Assembly: GCF_011305535.1 (NCBI RefSeq)
Contig: NZ_CP049905.1
Coordinates: 2,118,001 to 2,182,000, forward strand
From: Diaphorobacter sp. HDW4B
GTDB taxonomy: Bacteria; Pseudomonadota; Gammaproteobacteria; Burkholderiales; Burkholderiaceae_C
DNA length: 64,000 bases
Direction of reading: 5' to 3'
Shown: one piece after another, positions 8,710 to 19,717 of the stretch
Position numbering within the stretch: position 1 is the first letter of the stretch
Layout of the letters: each line of letters starts with the position of its first letter
Translations under genes and position numbers: made by a program
Notes under the pieces: model-generated
Database searches by the model: none
What the model saw: the letters and a program-made list of their open reading frames with translations, nothing else
Told to the model about the DNA's origin: nothing

Positions 8710-10668
8710 TCAAGGCGCAGGCGGCGCGCTCGTTGGCTGAATCGGAATGTCTTCCACCTTGCGCGGTGCGCCCATGGGCGAAGTCGCCTGACCCTTGGCC
8801 ACGGCGGCTAGGTCGGCCTCGCTCGGGTACTGGCCCATGAGCCAGTAGTCGAACACGCGCCGCACGATGGGACCTGCGGCGGCGGCGCCGAAACCTGCAT
8901 TTTCCACGATCACGGCGACGGCGATGCGTGGCTCTTCCAAAGGCGCAAAGGCCGAGAACAGCGAATGGTCGCGTTTGTGCTCTTCGAGCAGGCGTGCGTT
9001 GTACTTGACGTTCTGGCCCATGCTCACGGCCTGCGCGGTGCCGGTCTTGCCGCCCGAGGTGTATTGGGCGCTTGCGAACAGGCGCGCGCCCGTGCCGACC
9101 TTGTTCACCAGACCCAGCGACTTGTGGATGATTTCGATGTTCTTGCGGTCGTAGCCCAGCGGCACGCCCGGCGGCTGTTCGATCTCGGTGATCTTGCCGG
9201 TGACCGAGTCCTTGGTCGCCTTGGCGATGTGCGGCGTGAAGCGCGTGCCGCCGTTGGCGAGCGTGGCCTCGGCACCAGCGAGTTGCAGGATGGTGAAGTT
9301 GTTGTAGCCCTGACCAATGCCCAACGACACGGTTTCGCCCGAATACCAGCGCTTCATCTCGGGACGCTTGTAGGTGTTGCGCTTCCACTCGGTGCTGGGC
9401 AGGGTGCCGCGCACTTCGCCGTTCATGTCGACTCCGGTGATCTGGCCAAAGCCGAGCGGCTTCATGAAGTCGTGGATCATGTCCACGCCCATGTCCACGG
9501 CGAGCGAATAGAAATACGTGTTGCTCGAATGCTGGATGGCGCGGTACATGTCCACGCCGCCCAGACCGCCTTCGTGGCTGCGGAAGGTGCGGCCGCCATA
9601 GTTGAAGAAGCCGGGGTCGTTGTAGACCTGCGTGGGCGAGCGCTTGTTGAGCTGCAACGCGGCCAGCCCCATGAACGGCTTGTAGGTGGAGCCCGGCGGG
9701 TAGGTGCCGCGCAGTGCGCGATTGAGCAGTGGCTTGTTGATCGATTCGTTGAGCGCTGCCCAGTTTTCCTGGTCGATGCCTTCGACGAACAGGTTCGGGT
9801 CGAAGGTCGGTTTGCTCACCATCGCCAGAATCTCGCCGTTGCGCGGGTCCATGGCGACCAGCGCGCCGCGGCGGTCGCCGAACATTTCCTCGATGAGCTT
9901 TTGCAGCTTGATGTCCACCGACAGCATCACCGTGTCGCCGGGGGTGGCGGAGTAGCTTGCCAGGCGGCGGATCGCGTGGCCGCCCGCCGAAGTTTCGAGG
10001 CGCTCCACGCCGGTGTGGCCGTGCAGCGTCTTTTCGTAGGAAGACTCCACGCCGAGCTTGCCGATGTAGTCGGTGCCGCGGTAGTTGGCCGCGTCGTCGG
10101 AGTCCTCGATGCGCTCCTTCTCGCGCTGGTTGATGCGGCCGATGTAGCCGATCAGATGCGCGCCGGTTTCGCCGAGCGGATAGTTGCGGAACAGACGGGC
10201 CTTGATGTCCACACCCGGAAAGCGATAACGCTGCGCCGCAAAGCGAGCGACTTCCTCGTCGGTCAGGCGGGTGCGGATCGGAATCGACTCGAAGCTCTTG
10301 GAGTCTTCCATCAGCCGCTTGAACTTGCGACGATCGCGCGCACCGATCTCGATGATCTGACTCAGATCTTCAATGGTGTCTTCGAGATTGCGCACCTTGG
10401 CGCGGGTGATTTCGAGCGTGTAGGCCGAATAGTTCGAGGCCAGCAGCACGCCGTTGCGGTCGAGGATCAGACCGCGATTGGGCACGATCGGAACGACCGC
10501 CGTGCGGTTGCTTTCGGCCTGTTCGGCCAGATCATCGTGGCGCGCGACCTGCAGCACGATCAGGCGCGCGACGATCAGGCAGAACGCCAGCATCACCACA
10601 AAGCCGACGACGATCACCCGCAACTTGAAGCGGGAGACATCGGCCTCCACATTTCGCAGTTCAGTCAT
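8710..10668 (-). CDS. mrdA: Penicillin-binding protein 2 (peptidoglycan D,D-transpeptidase)
   Basis: 652 residues. One N-terminal membrane anchor (about residues 17-40) precedes a dimerisation/pedestal domain and a C-terminal transpeptidase domain. The active-site motifs are S327-T-Y-K330 (SxxK), S381-S-N383 (SxN) and K541-T-G543 (KTG), all intact, and the length is typical of elongation-specific class B PBP2. It cross-links peptidoglycan during lateral wall growth with RodA and the MreBCD scaffold, and is the target of mecillinam-type beta-lactams. It is the fourth gene of the mreB-mreC-mreD-mrdA operon. rodA, which often follows it, is not here. Confidence 0.95.
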   Translation of the reverse strand: MTELRNVEADVSRFKLRVIVVGFVVMLAFCLIVARLIVLQVARHDDLAEQAESNRTAVVPIVPNRGLILDRNGVLLASNYSAYTLEITRAKVRNLEDTIEDLSQIIEIGARDRRKFKRLMEDSKSFESIPIRTRLTDEEVARFAAQRYRFPGVDIKARLFRNYPLGETGAHLIGYIGRINQREKERIEDSDDAANYRGTDYIGKLGVESSYEKTLHGHTGVERLETSAGGHAIRRLASYSATPGDTVMLSVDIKLQKLIEEMFGDRRGALVAMDPRNGEILAMVSKPTFDPNLFVEGIDQENWAALNESINKPLLNRALRGTYPPGSTYKPFMGLAALQLNKRSPTQVYNDPGFFNYGGRTFRSHEGGLGGVDMYRAIQHSSNTYFYSLAVDMGVDMIHDFMKPLGFGQITGVDMNGEVRGTLPSTEWKRNTYKRPEMKRWYSGETVSLGIGQGYNNFTILQLAGAEATLANGGTRFTPHIAKATKDSVTGKITEIEQPPGVPLGYDRKNIEIIHKSLGLVNKVGTGARLFASAQYTSGGKTGTAQAVSMGQNVKYNARLLEEHKRDHSLFSAFAPLEEPRIAVAVIVENAGFGAAAAGPIVRRVFDYWLMGQYPSEADLAAVAKGQATSPMGAPRKVEDIPIQPTSAPPAP

Positions 10669-10719
10669 GATGAGCGTCGCAGTCCATTGAGGGCCAACGG
10701 GAAATAACGTGCCGCCGCG

Positions 10720-11235
10720 TCACAGCGGACGGTTCTCGTCCGGGTCCGGCGGGCGCCGCTGGGGAGCCAGCAGAATCCAGGAAGCGAACGGCCACAGTAC
10801 CGCTTCCAGCGCAGGTGCAATCAGACCTTCGATCCCCGGCAAAGTTCCACCGGAGATCAGGCGCAGCAACAACTCGATGGCATGCGCGCCCACGAACAGC
10901 GGCACCATCTGGAGCGCCTGCAGCCACACATTGAACCACAACATGCGGCGGCTGGACATTTGCGCGGCGAACATCAGCAGGCAGTACACCAGCGCGTGCT
11001 GGCCCATGAGCGCGGACTGGCTCACATCCATGCACAGGCCAAGGATGAAGGCCACACTCATGCCCACGCGCTGCGGCTGGTGAATGCCCCAGAAGGCGAG
11101 CAGCACCATGAGCCAGTCGGGCGTCCACACCACGCGACCGAGCGGCAGAATGTTGACTGCCAGCCCCACGAGGAAGCTGACCACGATGAACACCGGGCTG
11201 ACCGGAAGCAGCAGCTGCTGGCCCTTGGGCATCAT
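10720..11235 (-). CDS. mreD: Rod shape-determining protein MreD
   Basis: 171 residues with about five membrane helices, matching the small integral membrane protein MreD: VSPVFIVVSFLVGLAVNILPLG at the N-terminus and the family pattern WTPDWLMVLLAFWGIHQPQRVGM followed by FILGLCMDV (conserved Gly...Asp). It connects MreC and MreB to the elongation machinery in the inner membrane. Its ATG overlaps the mreC stop by 4 bases, implying coupled translation, and mrdA follows 51 bases later. The C-terminal tail is Pro/Arg-rich and not distinctive. Confidence 0.92.
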   Translation of the reverse strand: MMPKGQQLLLPVSPVFIVVSFLVGLAVNILPLGRVVWTPDWLMVLLAFWGIHQPQRVGMSVAFILGLCMDVSQSALMGQHALVYCLLMFAAQMSSRRMLWFNVWLQALQMVPLFVGAHAIELLLRLISGGTLPGIEGLIAPALEAVLWPFASWILLAPQRRPPDPDENRPL

Positions 11236-12203
11236 GGCCGTGCTCCTTCGGGACGTCTGCCGGGCAGGTCCTTGGTCTTGGCAGGCTTGTCGACCTTGCC
11301 GGATTTCGGTGCAGGCACCTCGGCCTCGACCTCGGCACGCACGCCGTCGGTGAGTGGCTGCAGCACCGTCACATATTGCGCGCCCGACATCTGCGCGAGT
11401 GGCTCGCAGTAGATGCGCGAGAACGACGAATCAGCGCGTTTTTCCACCTTGATGACCTTGGCCACGGGCAGGCCCGACTGGTAGACGCCGTCCATGCCGC
11501 TGGTGCTGAGCATGTCGCCTTCCTGCACGTCGGCATTGCTGGGCATGAAGCGCAGCTCCATGCCGCCGCCATGCAGCATCACGGGATCGCCATAGGCCAC
11601 GCCGCGCGCGCCGGTGCGCATGTTGCGAACGGGAATCGCCTGATCGCGGTCGATCAGCAAGGTGACTTCGGACGACAGCGGAAACACCCGCGTGACCTGG
11701 CCAAGCACGCCGGACGCGTCGATCACCGGCGAGCCCGGCAGCACGCCTGCCACCTGCCCCCGGTCTATCACCACGCGGCGCGTGTAGGGATCGGCGGCGT
11801 CATAGATCACCTGCGCCGCCATGCCCGGAGCCTTGACGCGATCACGCAGTTCCAGTTGCTGGCGCAGTTGGGCGTTTTCCTGCAGCAGCAGCTCGACCTG
11901 ATTGGCCTGCTGCGACATCGCCGCCATGCGGGACTGGGCCTCGTCGCGGCCCTTTTGCGCATCTTCCAGCGTCTGGAAGTAGCCTGCGCCGCCGCGTGCG
12001 AACTCCACCGGCTTGAGCATCAGCCACTGAATGGGCATGAGCACCGTGCCAATGCCCTTGCGAACCGGTTCGGTGACGTGAAAACGCGCATCCGCCACCA
12101 TCAAAAACAGCGCCAAGGCGCTGTAGAAAGTCAGGCGAGCGAGGGGGGAGGGACCATGCTTGAAAAGCGATGGCGCCTTTCGGTCAAGCGTGCCTAGTGG
12201 CAT
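11232..12203 (-). CDS. mreC: Rod shape-determining protein MreC
   Basis: 323 residues. A single membrane segment (about residues 23-40) precedes a coiled coil (about 75-120, rich in Glu/Gln/Leu heptads) and the periplasmic beta-barrel MreC core (GVLGQVTRVFPLSSEVTLLIDRD is the family signature). The C-terminus is a Lys/Pro/Glu-rich disordered tail. MreC forms periplasmic filaments that activate PBP2. It follows mreB by about 56 bases and overlaps mreD by 4 bases. Confidence 0.93.
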   Translation of the reverse strand: MPLGTLDRKAPSLFKHGPSPLARLTFYSALALFLMVADARFHVTEPVRKGIGTVLMPIQWLMLKPVEFARGGAGYFQTLEDAQKGRDEAQSRMAAMSQQANQVELLLQENAQLRQQLELRDRVKAPGMAAQVIYDAADPYTRRVVIDRGQVAGVLPGSPVIDASGVLGQVTRVFPLSSEVTLLIDRDQAIPVRNMRTGARGVAYGDPVMLHGGGMELRFMPSNADVQEGDMLSTSGMDGVYQSGLPVAKVIKVEKRADSSFSRIYCEPLAQMSGAQYVTVLQPLTDGVRAEVEAEVPAPKSGKVDKPAKTKDLPGRRPEGARP

Positions 12204-12259
12204 GACCTGCTCCGTGCTCCTGCGCTTTCAGCCACCGCCACGCTCGACCACTCTTTCGA

Positions 12260-13303
<1,044 letters not shown>

Positions 13304-13808
13304 TCAAGAATCCTCTCAGGCACGGCAAGCACATCGGCGTGTCGTCGCCAGGAAATACGGGGTGGAATTGGCCTTTTTCGCACACTGACCAACAGTGCGG
13401 AGAGTATTGCGGCAAAGCCGGAATAATACCGCATCACCTGTGAATAACTTCTGTCGAAACTGCTCCGAACTGAGGTTTACACACAGTTTCTTTGCAGATA
13501 TTGCCTCCAGAAGTTGTCATCAATTGTTTCAGGCAGCCAGCAGACGCGCCACAGGAGCCAATCGGGCTATTTCATGCGCAAAACCAAAGACCGCACTGGT
13601 CGCCTGAAGTTCCCATCGATTCCCTGCTGACTCGCGGGTTTGTCCGGGGTACCAAAGCGGCCTTGGAAGCGGTGCCTGCCGCTCTCGCGTGCAAAGGCGG
13701 GATAATAGACAGCTTCCCCTACACGCATCCGTCGTCTGGCTATTGCCCCTGGCAGCCGGACCACCCGATGCCCGGGTCGATTTCCTTCACGGATCCTCAC
13801 AGATTTCT
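13304..13808. other. Divergent promoter region between mreB and gatC
   Basis: 505 bases without a supported gene. Part of it (13400-13520) is more AT-rich than its surroundings and suits the mreB promoter side. Near gatC a -10-like GATAAT (about 13700-13705) lies roughly 100 bases before the ATG, but the matching -35 hexamer is weak. Short ORFs here lack ribosome sites and family resemblance. I see no terminator, repeat or structured RNA of known class. Confidence 0.5.
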
Positions 13809-14108
13809 ATGGCACTGACACACGACGACATTGCCCGCATTGCCAATCTGGCGCGGCTGGAACTCAACGCAAACGAGAGTGAGCGCATGCTCTCTGGCCT
13901 CAATCAGTTCTTTGAAGTGGTCGAGCAGATCAGCGCCGTCGATACCACCGGCATCACGCCCCTCTCGCATCCCGTGGCCGCCATCAAGGAAATCGAGCTG
14001 CGCCTGCGCGACGACGTGGTCAGCGAGCCCAACAACCGCGAAGCCAACCAGAAGAGCGCTCCGGCTGTGGAAAAGGGCTACTTCCTGGTGCCCAAGGTCA
14101 TCGAGTAA
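13809..14108 (+). CDS. gatC: Asp-tRNA(Asn)/Glu-tRNA(Gln) amidotransferase subunit C
   Basis: 99 residues. The sequence [19 protein letters not shown] and the later segment ITPLSHP, with LRDDVV near residue 71, are the GatC pattern. GatC is a small scaffold that stabilises the GatA-GatB complex, which amidates mischarged Glu-tRNA(Gln) or Asp-tRNA(Asn). ATG 13809 gives the canonical N-terminus; the open frame extends upstream without any family similarity. gatA follows after an unusually long 133-base spacer carrying a dispersed repeat. Confidence 0.93.
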   Translation: MALTHDDIARIANLARLELNANESERMLSGLNQFFEVVEQISAVDTTGITPLSHPVAAIKEIELRLRDDVVSEPNNREANQKSAPAVEKGYFLVPKVIE

Positions 14109-14120
14109 GGCGCTGATGCC

Positions 14121-14163
14121 TTGCTCCCTCTTCTGCTTGACGGGAGAGGGCTGGAGTGAGGGT
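14121..14163. repeat. Dispersed GGGAGAGGGCTGG-type repeat in the gatC-gatA spacer
   Basis: TTGCTCCCTC, a short spacer, then GGGAGAGGGCTGGAGTGAGG. The C-rich and G-rich halves can form a stem. A close copy with the same flanking TTGC and GTGAGGGTG lies at 60591-60634 inside element C. The unit is therefore a mobile or at least dispersed repeat, here tolerated between two genes of an essential operon. Confidence 0.8.
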
Positions 14164-14241
14164 GACTTCACTCCGCGATTCGGGCCAGACTGCCCATCCG
14201 GTCCAGCCCAGCAAAGAACAAATGAGAAGAGAAAGCAAGTA

Positions 14242-15732
14242 ATGAGTACTTCTTCCACCGATCTGCACGACCTGAGCCTCGCGCAACTGGCCGCCAAACT
14301 GAAAAGCCGCGAAGTGTCCTCCGTCGAGACCGCACAGCATTTCCTCGCCCGCGCCAAGGCGCAGAGCGATCTGGGCGCATTCGTCCACATCAACGAAGAC
14401 GTGACGCTGGCCCAGGCCAAGGCCGCCGACGCAGCGATTGCCGCTGGCACCAACGCCAAACTGGCCGGTGTGCCCATCGCCCACAAGGACCTGTTCGTCA
14501 CCAAGGAATTCCCGACGACGGCTGGCTCCAAGATGCTCGCCGGTTACCAGTCGCCCTTCGACGCGACCATGGTCACCAAGTTGGCCGAAGCGGGCTGCGT
14601 CACCCTCGGCAAGCTCAACATGGACGAGTTCGCCATGGGCTCGGCCAACGAGAACTCCGCCATCGGCAAGGTGCTGAATCCTTGGGACAAGACCCGCGTT
14701 CCGGGCGGCTCATCCGGCGGCTCCGCAGCGGCGATTGCGGCACGCATCGCGCCCGGTGCCACTGGCACCGACACGGGCGGCTCGATCCGCCAGCCCGCAT
14801 CGTTCTGCGGCATCACCGGCATCAAGCCGACGTATGGCCGCGCGAGCCGCTACGGCATGATCGCGTTCGCGTCCAGCCTCGACCAGGCAGGCCCGATGGC
14901 CAAGACCGCCGAAGACTGCGCACTGATGCTCAGCGCCATGTGCGGCCCCGATGCGGATCGCGATTCCACCAGCCTCGACACGCCCGCCGAAGACTTCACG
15001 CTCAAGCTGAACGATTCGCTCGCCGGTCTGCGCATCGGCATCCCCAAGGAATTCTTTGGCGATGGCCTGTCCGCCGACGTGCGCGCCGCGATTGACGGCA
15101 CTTTGAAGGAGTACGAAAAGCTCGGCGCAAAACTGGTTCCGATCACGCTGCCGCGCACCGAACTCTCGATCCCGGTGTACTACATCATCGCGCCAGCGGA
15201 AGCGTCGTCCAACCTCTCGCGCTTTGACGGCGTGAAGTTCGGCCACCGCGCCAAGGACTACACCGACCTGCTCGACATGTACAAGAAGACCCGCGCCGAA
15301 GGCTTTGGCGACGAGGTCAAGCGCCGCATCATGATCGGCGCGTATGTGCTGAGTCACGGCTACTACGACGCGTACTACCTGCAGGCACAGAAGATCCGCC
15401 GCATGATCGCCGACGACTTCCAGGCCGCGTTCAAGGAATGCGACATCATCGCCGGCCCTACCGCACCAACGGTGGCTTGGGCGCTGGGCGGCAAGAGCGA
15501 CCCGCTCGCTGCCTATCTCGCGGACATCTACACACTGCCCGCATCGCTTGCAGGCTTGCCGGGCATGAGCGTGCCCGCCGGTTTTGCGACATCGGCAGAA
15601 GGTGGCGGCATGCCCGTCGGCCTGCAACTCATCGGCAATTACTTCGGCGAAGCCAAGCTGCTCAACGCAGCGCACCAACTGCAGCAGGCGACGGATTTCC
15701 ATCTGCGCCAACCCACTGCCGTGGCCAAGTAA
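14242..15732 (+). CDS. gatA: Asp-tRNA(Asn)/Glu-tRNA(Gln) amidotransferase subunit A
   Basis: 496 residues. This is the amidase-signature subunit that releases ammonia from glutamine. The catalytic Ser-cisSer-Lys triad is visible: K82 in AHKDLF, S157 in the GGSSGGS loop and S181 in [10 protein letters not shown]. Length and motif spacing match GatA. ATG 14242 follows the ribosome-site-like GAAAGCAAG. The frame is open further upstream through the spacer repeat, but that part has no family similarity. It functions with GatB (kinase/transferase) and GatC. Confidence 0.96.
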   Translation: MSTSSTDLHDLSLAQLAAKLKSREVSSVETAQHFLARAKAQSDLGAFVHINEDVTLAQAKAADAAIAAGTNAKLAGVPIAHKDLFVTKEFPTTAGSKMLAGYQSPFDATMVTKLAEAGCVTLGKLNMDEFAMGSANENSAIGKVLNPWDKTRVPGGSSGGSAAAIAARIAPGATGTDTGGSIRQPASFCGITGIKPTYGRASRYGMIAFASSLDQAGPMAKTAEDCALMLSAMCGPDADRDSTSLDTPAEDFTLKLNDSLAGLRIGIPKEFFGDGLSADVRAAIDGTLKEYEKLGAKLVPITLPRTELSIPVYYIIAPAEASSNLSRFDGVKFGHRAKDYTDLLDMYKKTRAEGFGDEVKRRIMIGAYVLSHGYYDAYYLQAQKIRRMIADDFQAAFKECDIIAGPTAPTVAWALGGKSDPLAAYLADIYTLPASLAGLPGMSVPAGFATSAEGGGMPVGLQLIGNYFGEAKLLNAAHQLQQATDFHLRQPTAVAK

Positions 15733-15756
15733 ATCAGCGCGAAGGAACACAAGAAC

Positions 15757-17211
15757 ATGACCGAAAAGACCATCAAGCTGATCAACGGCTACGAAGTGGT
15801 GATTGGCTTTGAAACCCACGCCCAGCTCGCCACTAACAGCAAGATCTTCAGCCGCGCCAGCACCGCTTTCGGTGCCGAGCCCAACACGCAAGCCTGCCCC
15901 GTGGACCTGGCGCTGCCCGGCACGCTGCCGGTGATGAACAAGAAGGCCGTGGAATGCGCCATCAAGCTGGGCCTCGCGCTCGGCTCGCACATCGCGCCCG
16001 TGAGCATCTTTGCGCGCAAGAACTATTTCTACCCCGATCTGCCCAAGGGCTACCAGATCAGCCAGTTTGAAATCCCGGTCGTGCAAGGCGGCACCGTGAG
16101 CTTCTTTGTGGGCGAAGACAAGCGCACCGTGCGCCTTGTTCGCGCCCACCTGGAAGAAGACGCGGGCAAGTCGGTGCACGACGAATTCATCGGCCAATCC
16201 GGCATCGACCTGAACCGCGCTGGCACGCCGCTGCTGGAGATCGTGACCGAGCCCGACATGAGCAGCACCGAAGAAGCCGTGGCCTATGCCAAGGAATTGC
16301 ACAAGATCGTCACGTGGATCGGCATCTGCGACGGCAACATGCAGGAAGGCTCTTTCCGCTGCGACGCCAACGTGTCGGTGCGCAAGCCCGGCCAGCCACT
16401 CGGCACCCGCCGCGAGATCAAGAACCTGAACTCGTTCAAGAACATGCAGATCGCCATCGATTACGAAATCCGCTGGCAGATCGAAGAAATCGAAGACGGC
16501 CGCAAGATCCAACAAGCGACCGTGCTCTTCAACCCCGACACCGGCGAAACCCGCGCCATGCGCACCAAGGAAGACAGCGCCGATTACCGCTACTTCCCCG
16601 ATCCCGATCTGCCACCGCTGCATGTGGCTGCCGAATGGGTGGAAAAGGTCAAGGGCGAAATGCCCGAGCTGCCACGCCACCGCGCGGATCGCTTTGTGGA
16701 GCAATACGGCTTGCCCGAGTACGACGCGACCACGCTCACCCAAAGCCAGGGCATGGCCGATTACTTCGAAGCCGCAGCCAAAGTGTGCGAGCAGCCCAAG
16801 CTGGCCTCCAACTGGGTGATGGGCGAGATTTCGCGTCGCCTGAATCTGGAAGAAATCAGCATCGACCAGGTGAAGGTGCCAGCCGCGCAACTGGGCGCGC
16901 TGATCAAGCGCATTCAAGACGGCACGATCAGCAACAACGCCGCCAAGCAAGTGTTTGAAGTGCTGTGGACCGGCGAAGGCTCCGACGTCGACGCCGTGAT
17001 CGAGGCCAAGGGCCTGAAGCAGATGAACGACACCGGCGCACTCGAAAAGATCATCGACGAGGTGATCGCTGCCAACCCGGGCAACGTCGAGCAGTACAAG
17101 GCCGGCAAGGACAAGGCGTTCAACGCGCTGGTCGGTCAGGTGATGAAGGCATCCAAGGGCAAGGCCAATCCTGGCCAGGTGAACGAGCTGCTCAAGTCCA
17201 AGCTGGCTTGA
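15757..17211 (+). CDS. gatB: Asp-tRNA(Asn)/Glu-tRNA(Gln) amidotransferase subunit B
   Basis: 484 residues, typical GatB. The cradle/kinase domain opens [15 protein letters not shown] (family pattern GLE/FxHAQL) and contains [16 protein letters not shown] and the LEEDAGK motif for tRNA-glutamate activation. The C-terminal helical and YqeY-like domain ends with [14 protein letters not shown], which binds the tRNA body. It phosphorylates the glutamyl or aspartyl carboxylate on the tRNA, then transfers ammonia from GatA. A ribosome site (GAAGGA) is 14 bases upstream. It is the last gene of gatCAB. Confidence 0.96.
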   Translation: MTEKTIKLINGYEVVIGFETHAQLATNSKIFSRASTAFGAEPNTQACPVDLALPGTLPVMNKKAVECAIKLGLALGSHIAPVSIFARKNYFYPDLPKGYQISQFEIPVVQGGTVSFFVGEDKRTVRLVRAHLEEDAGKSVHDEFIGQSGIDLNRAGTPLLEIVTEPDMSSTEEAVAYAKELHKIVTWIGICDGNMQEGSFRCDANVSVRKPGQPLGTRREIKNLNSFKNMQIAIDYEIRWQIEEIEDGRKIQQATVLFNPDTGETRAMRTKEDSADYRYFPDPDLPPLHVAAEWVEKVKGEMPELPRHRADRFVEQYGLPEYDATTLTQSQGMADYFEAAAKVCEQPKLASNWVMGEISRRLNLEEISIDQVKVPAAQLGALIKRIQDGTISNNAAKQVFEVLWTGEGSDVDAVIEAKGLKQMNDTGALEKIIDEVIAANPGNVEQYKAGKDKAFNALVGQVMKASKGKANPGQVNELLKSKLA

Positions 17212-17235
17212 GCTTTGGTTGGTTTTGTTGAGTGT

Positions 17236-17261
17236 GCTGGCCAGGTCTCGCCCCGGCCAGC
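17236..17261 (+). repeat. Solitary GGTCTCGCCCCGGC hairpin after gatB
   Basis: GCTGGCC...GGCCAGC forms a 7-bp stem whose loop contains the AGGTCTCGCCCC core found at the ends of elements A, B and C. It appears to be an isolated terminal hairpin of that family or a related terminator-like stem. It lies 25 bases after the gatB stop. Confidence 0.6.
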
Positions 17262-17329
17262 AGCCCACAAAAGGCATCCCGAACAGCATCAGGCATCATC
17301 CGGCAAAAGACACAAAGCGGACGCATGCC

Positions 17330-17827
17330 ATGCAGCAACCCATCACCTACCTGATCAGCGAAGCCGATTACCTCGCCGCACAGCGCGTCCACATGCGCAA
17401 CCCGCGAGGCTGGACAAGAGCGATCTGGCCGCTGGTTGCCATCTTGGGATTGTTCTTCCTGATCGTGGGCATCCACCAAAAAAGCTGGCCGCTGAGCATC
17501 CTCGGCATTTTCTATGGCACGGTGAAATGGTGGACCACCAAGCTCATCAACGAGCCTCTGGCCCGTCGCAATTACCGCAAATATCCTGCCATTCACGCAG
17601 AGCAGACGCTCAGGCTGAAAGAGGATGGTTCAGGCGTTCTCTTGAGTTCGAGCCTCGGCGAAACCAATCTCGTCTGGCCTCTCGTCACGCGCTGGCTGGA
17701 AGACGAGAACTATCTGCTGATGTACTTGCAGCCTCGTCTGTTCTTCATTGTGCCGAAGCGGGCTGATCCGCAAGGGGTGGTTCTTTTGGCTTTGCGGGGG
17801 TTGTTGGCTGAGCATGTGAAGGGGTGA
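17330..17827 (+). CDS. YcxB-like membrane protein, function unknown
   Basis: 165 residues. Two adjacent hydrophobic segments (about residues 30-65: IWPLVAILGLFFLIVGI and LSILGIFYG) are followed by a C-terminal soluble domain. The pattern EQTLRLKEDGSGVLLSSSLGETNLVW, then WLEDENYLLMYLQPRLFFIVPKRA, is that of YcxB-like C-terminal domains. The family has no established biochemical role. ATG 17330 has no strong ribosome site but removes an upstream extension that is only repeat-like sequence. Element B begins 32 bases downstream. Confidence 0.7.
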   Translation: MQQPITYLISEADYLAAQRVHMRNPRGWTRAIWPLVAILGLFFLIVGIHQKSWPLSILGIFYGTVKWWTTKLINEPLARRNYRKYPAIHAEQTLRLKEDGSGVLLSSSLGETNLVWPLVTRWLEDENYLLMYLQPRLFFIVPKRADPQGVVLLALRGLLAEHVKG

Positions 17828-17858
17828 TTTTTCTTTTGCTCGGATGTTGATTTCGGGT

Positions 17859-18318
17859 GCCGGGTCTCGCCCCGGCGGGCGAGTAACTTTTTGCTTGCGC
17901 CAAAAAGTCACCAAAAATCGCTTTTCAATACCCGCAGCAGAACTCACTTTGCGACTTCGTCGCTCCGTTCGGGCAACCGCCGCGAGTCAGTGTTTTCATA
18001 AGAGGTGTGTCACGGCACTTCGCGTTGCTCGTGCTGCATCTCGCGACGACGCGAGATGCCTAGGTGCAAGCCGCATGACGAATTGAATTTCTGCTCAAGC
18101 GTCAGCCTTTTTTCCGTCGCGATACTCGCGCTTCCGCAGTTGCACCGCAGAGTGCAACTGCGCCCTCCCCAGCTTTTGATCTGACTCACGATAGTTGTCC
18201 GAACGGAGCGCCTACGGCGCAAAGTGAGTTCTATCGTGTGCCCCCGTATTCAAAGCGCTTTTTGGTGACTTTTTGGCGCAAGCAAAAAGTTACTCGCCCG
18301 CCGGGGCGAACTCCCGGC
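17859..18318. repeat. Palindromic intergenic element, copy B (460 bp)
   Basis: It has the same ends as copy A (GCCGGGTCTCGCCCCGGC start, inverted motif at the end), with its centre in the opposite orientation to A and the same as C. Terminal hairpins: 17886-17908 (ACTTTTTG/CAAAAAGT), 17951-17963 (GCGAC/GTCGC) and 18208-18220 (GCGCC/GGCGC). Internal hairpins: 18036-18059 (GCATCTCGCG stem), 18118-18130 and 18135-18162. The last two match copy A hairpins only as structures: their stems differ by paired substitutions. No coding potential is supported. With flanks it occupies the whole gap between the YcxB-like gene and the sulfite dehydrogenase gene. Confidence 0.9.
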
Positions 18319-18434
18319 AACCCAACCTTCAACTCATCCAACCGCTCAGCATGAGCGAAAGTTTGAGCGGCACAGCTTGATTCGCATCAAGATACTCGCA
18401 TCTCCGAAAACCATTCCAACACCGGAGATCCGCG

Positions 18435-19694
18435 ATGACAGTTCACCGCCAGTCGGTTGCGAGCGAGCGCCGCAAGCTGCTCAAGACGCTGGGCGCTGCC
18501 AGTGCAGGCGCAGGCTTGCTCACCAGCCCCACCATGCGTGCCTGGGCCGCCGACCAGCCAAGCACCCCCAAGACCATCACCCTGCCCTTCGCCAATGGCG
18601 AACGCGAGATGGTGACGTTTCCGCAGAAGCGTCCATTGATCCTGCAGACCAGCCGTCCGCCGCAGTTGGAGACTCCCTTCGAGGTGTTCAACGAAGGGCT
18701 GCTCACGCCCAATGACGCGTTTTTCGTGCGCTATCACTGGAGCGGCATTCCTACCGACATCAAGGCCGAGGAGTTCCGCCTGAAGATTTCCGGGCTGGTC
18801 GATACGGCGCTGGAGTTGTCGCTGGACGAGTTGAAGAAGCTGGGCGAGCCGGTCAGTCTGGTCGCTGCGCACCAATGCTCGGGCAACAGCCGCGGGTTCT
18901 TCGAGCCACGTGCCAATGGTGGGCAACTGGGCAATGGCGCGATGGGCAATGCGAAGTGGACCGGCGTTCCGCTCAAGCGCGTGCTGGAGAAAGCGGGCGT
19001 GAAGAAGGGTGCCGTGCAGGTGAGCTTCAACGGTATGGACAAGCCACCCATCGACGGTGGGCCGGACTTCGTGAAGGCGCTGGACATCGACCATGCGTTG
19101 GATGGCGAGGTGATGCTGGCCTGGGCGATGAACGACAAGGATCTTCCCATGCTCAACGGCTATCCGCTGCGCCTCATCGTGCCGGGTCACTACGGCACTT
19201 ACTGGGTCAAGCATGTGAACGACATCCAGGTGCTGGACAAGATGTTCGACGGTTTCTGGATGGCGACGGCCTATCGCATTCCTGCCAACGGCTGCGCCTG
19301 CACTCCGACGGGCAAGGGGCCGACGAAGACGGTGCCGATCAACCGCTTCAACACGCGTTCGTTCATCACCAGCGTTCAGGAGGGTGCCAAGCTCAAGGTG
19401 GGCAAGGAGATCGTGCTGCGCGGCATTGCGTTCGATGGTGGACAGGGGATTGCCGAGGTGTCTGTGTCGGTCGATGGCGGCAAGACCTGGCAGGCGGCCA
19501 AGCTGGGCGAGGAGCTGAGCAGGTACTCGTTCCGCGAATGGAAAGCTGCTTTCAAGCCGACGAAGAAGGGCGACTACGAACTCAAGGTACGTGCCGTCAA
19601 TCGTGCAGGACAAGGGCAGCCGCTGGAGGCGCTGTGGAATCCCGCCGGCTACATGCGCAATGTGGTGGAAACCGTGCGTGTGACCGCCGCGTGA
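18435..19694 (+). CDS. Sulfite oxidase-family molybdopterin enzyme (SorA-like sulfite dehydrogenase)
   Basis: 419 residues. The N-terminus has a Tat-like signal (RRKLLKTLGAASAGAG) and an Ala-rich cleavage region near AWAAD. The sulfite-oxidase catalytic domain follows, with the Mo-ligating cysteine C148 in HQCSGNSRGF, then a C-terminal Ig-like dimerisation domain (about 320-419; ISVSVDGGKTW-type pattern). The enzyme should oxidise sulfite to sulfate in the periplasm. The next gene encodes a small c-type cytochrome, the same arrangement as SorA-SorB, so electrons probably go to cytochrome c. Other members of this family act on other substrates, so sulfite itself is probable rather than proven. 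Confidence 0.85.
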   Translation: MTVHRQSVASERRKLLKTLGAASAGAGLLTSPTMRAWAADQPSTPKTITLPFANGEREMVTFPQKRPLILQTSRPPQLETPFEVFNEGLLTPNDAFFVRYHWSGIPTDIKAEEFRLKISGLVDTALELSLDELKKLGEPVSLVAAHQCSGNSRGFFEPRANGGQLGNGAMGNAKWTGVPLKRVLEKAGVKKGAVQVSFNGMDKPPIDGGPDFVKALDIDHALDGEVMLAWAMNDKDLPMLNGYPLRLIVPGHYGTYWVKHVNDIQVLDKMFDGFWMATAYRIPANGCACTPTGKGPTKTVPINRFNTRSFITSVQEGAKLKVGKEIVLRGIAFDGGQGIAEVSVSVDGGKTWQAAKLGEELSRYSFREWKAAFKPTKKGDYELKVRAVNRAGQGQPLEALWNPAGYMRNVVETVRVTAA

Positions 19695-19717
19695 GCACGA
19701 TGAGGAGCAATACAACC

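Noticed and set aside
8965-10707. 580-codon plus-strand frame opposite mrdA
   Set aside because: It is antisense to PBP2, whose SxxK, SxN and KTG motifs are intact.
14710-17289. Long minus-strand open frame (859 codons) over gatA and gatB
   Set aside because: It is antisense to two certain genes, has low-complexity His/Gly/Arg/Val-rich sequence typical of GC-rich shadow frames, and has no family similarity.
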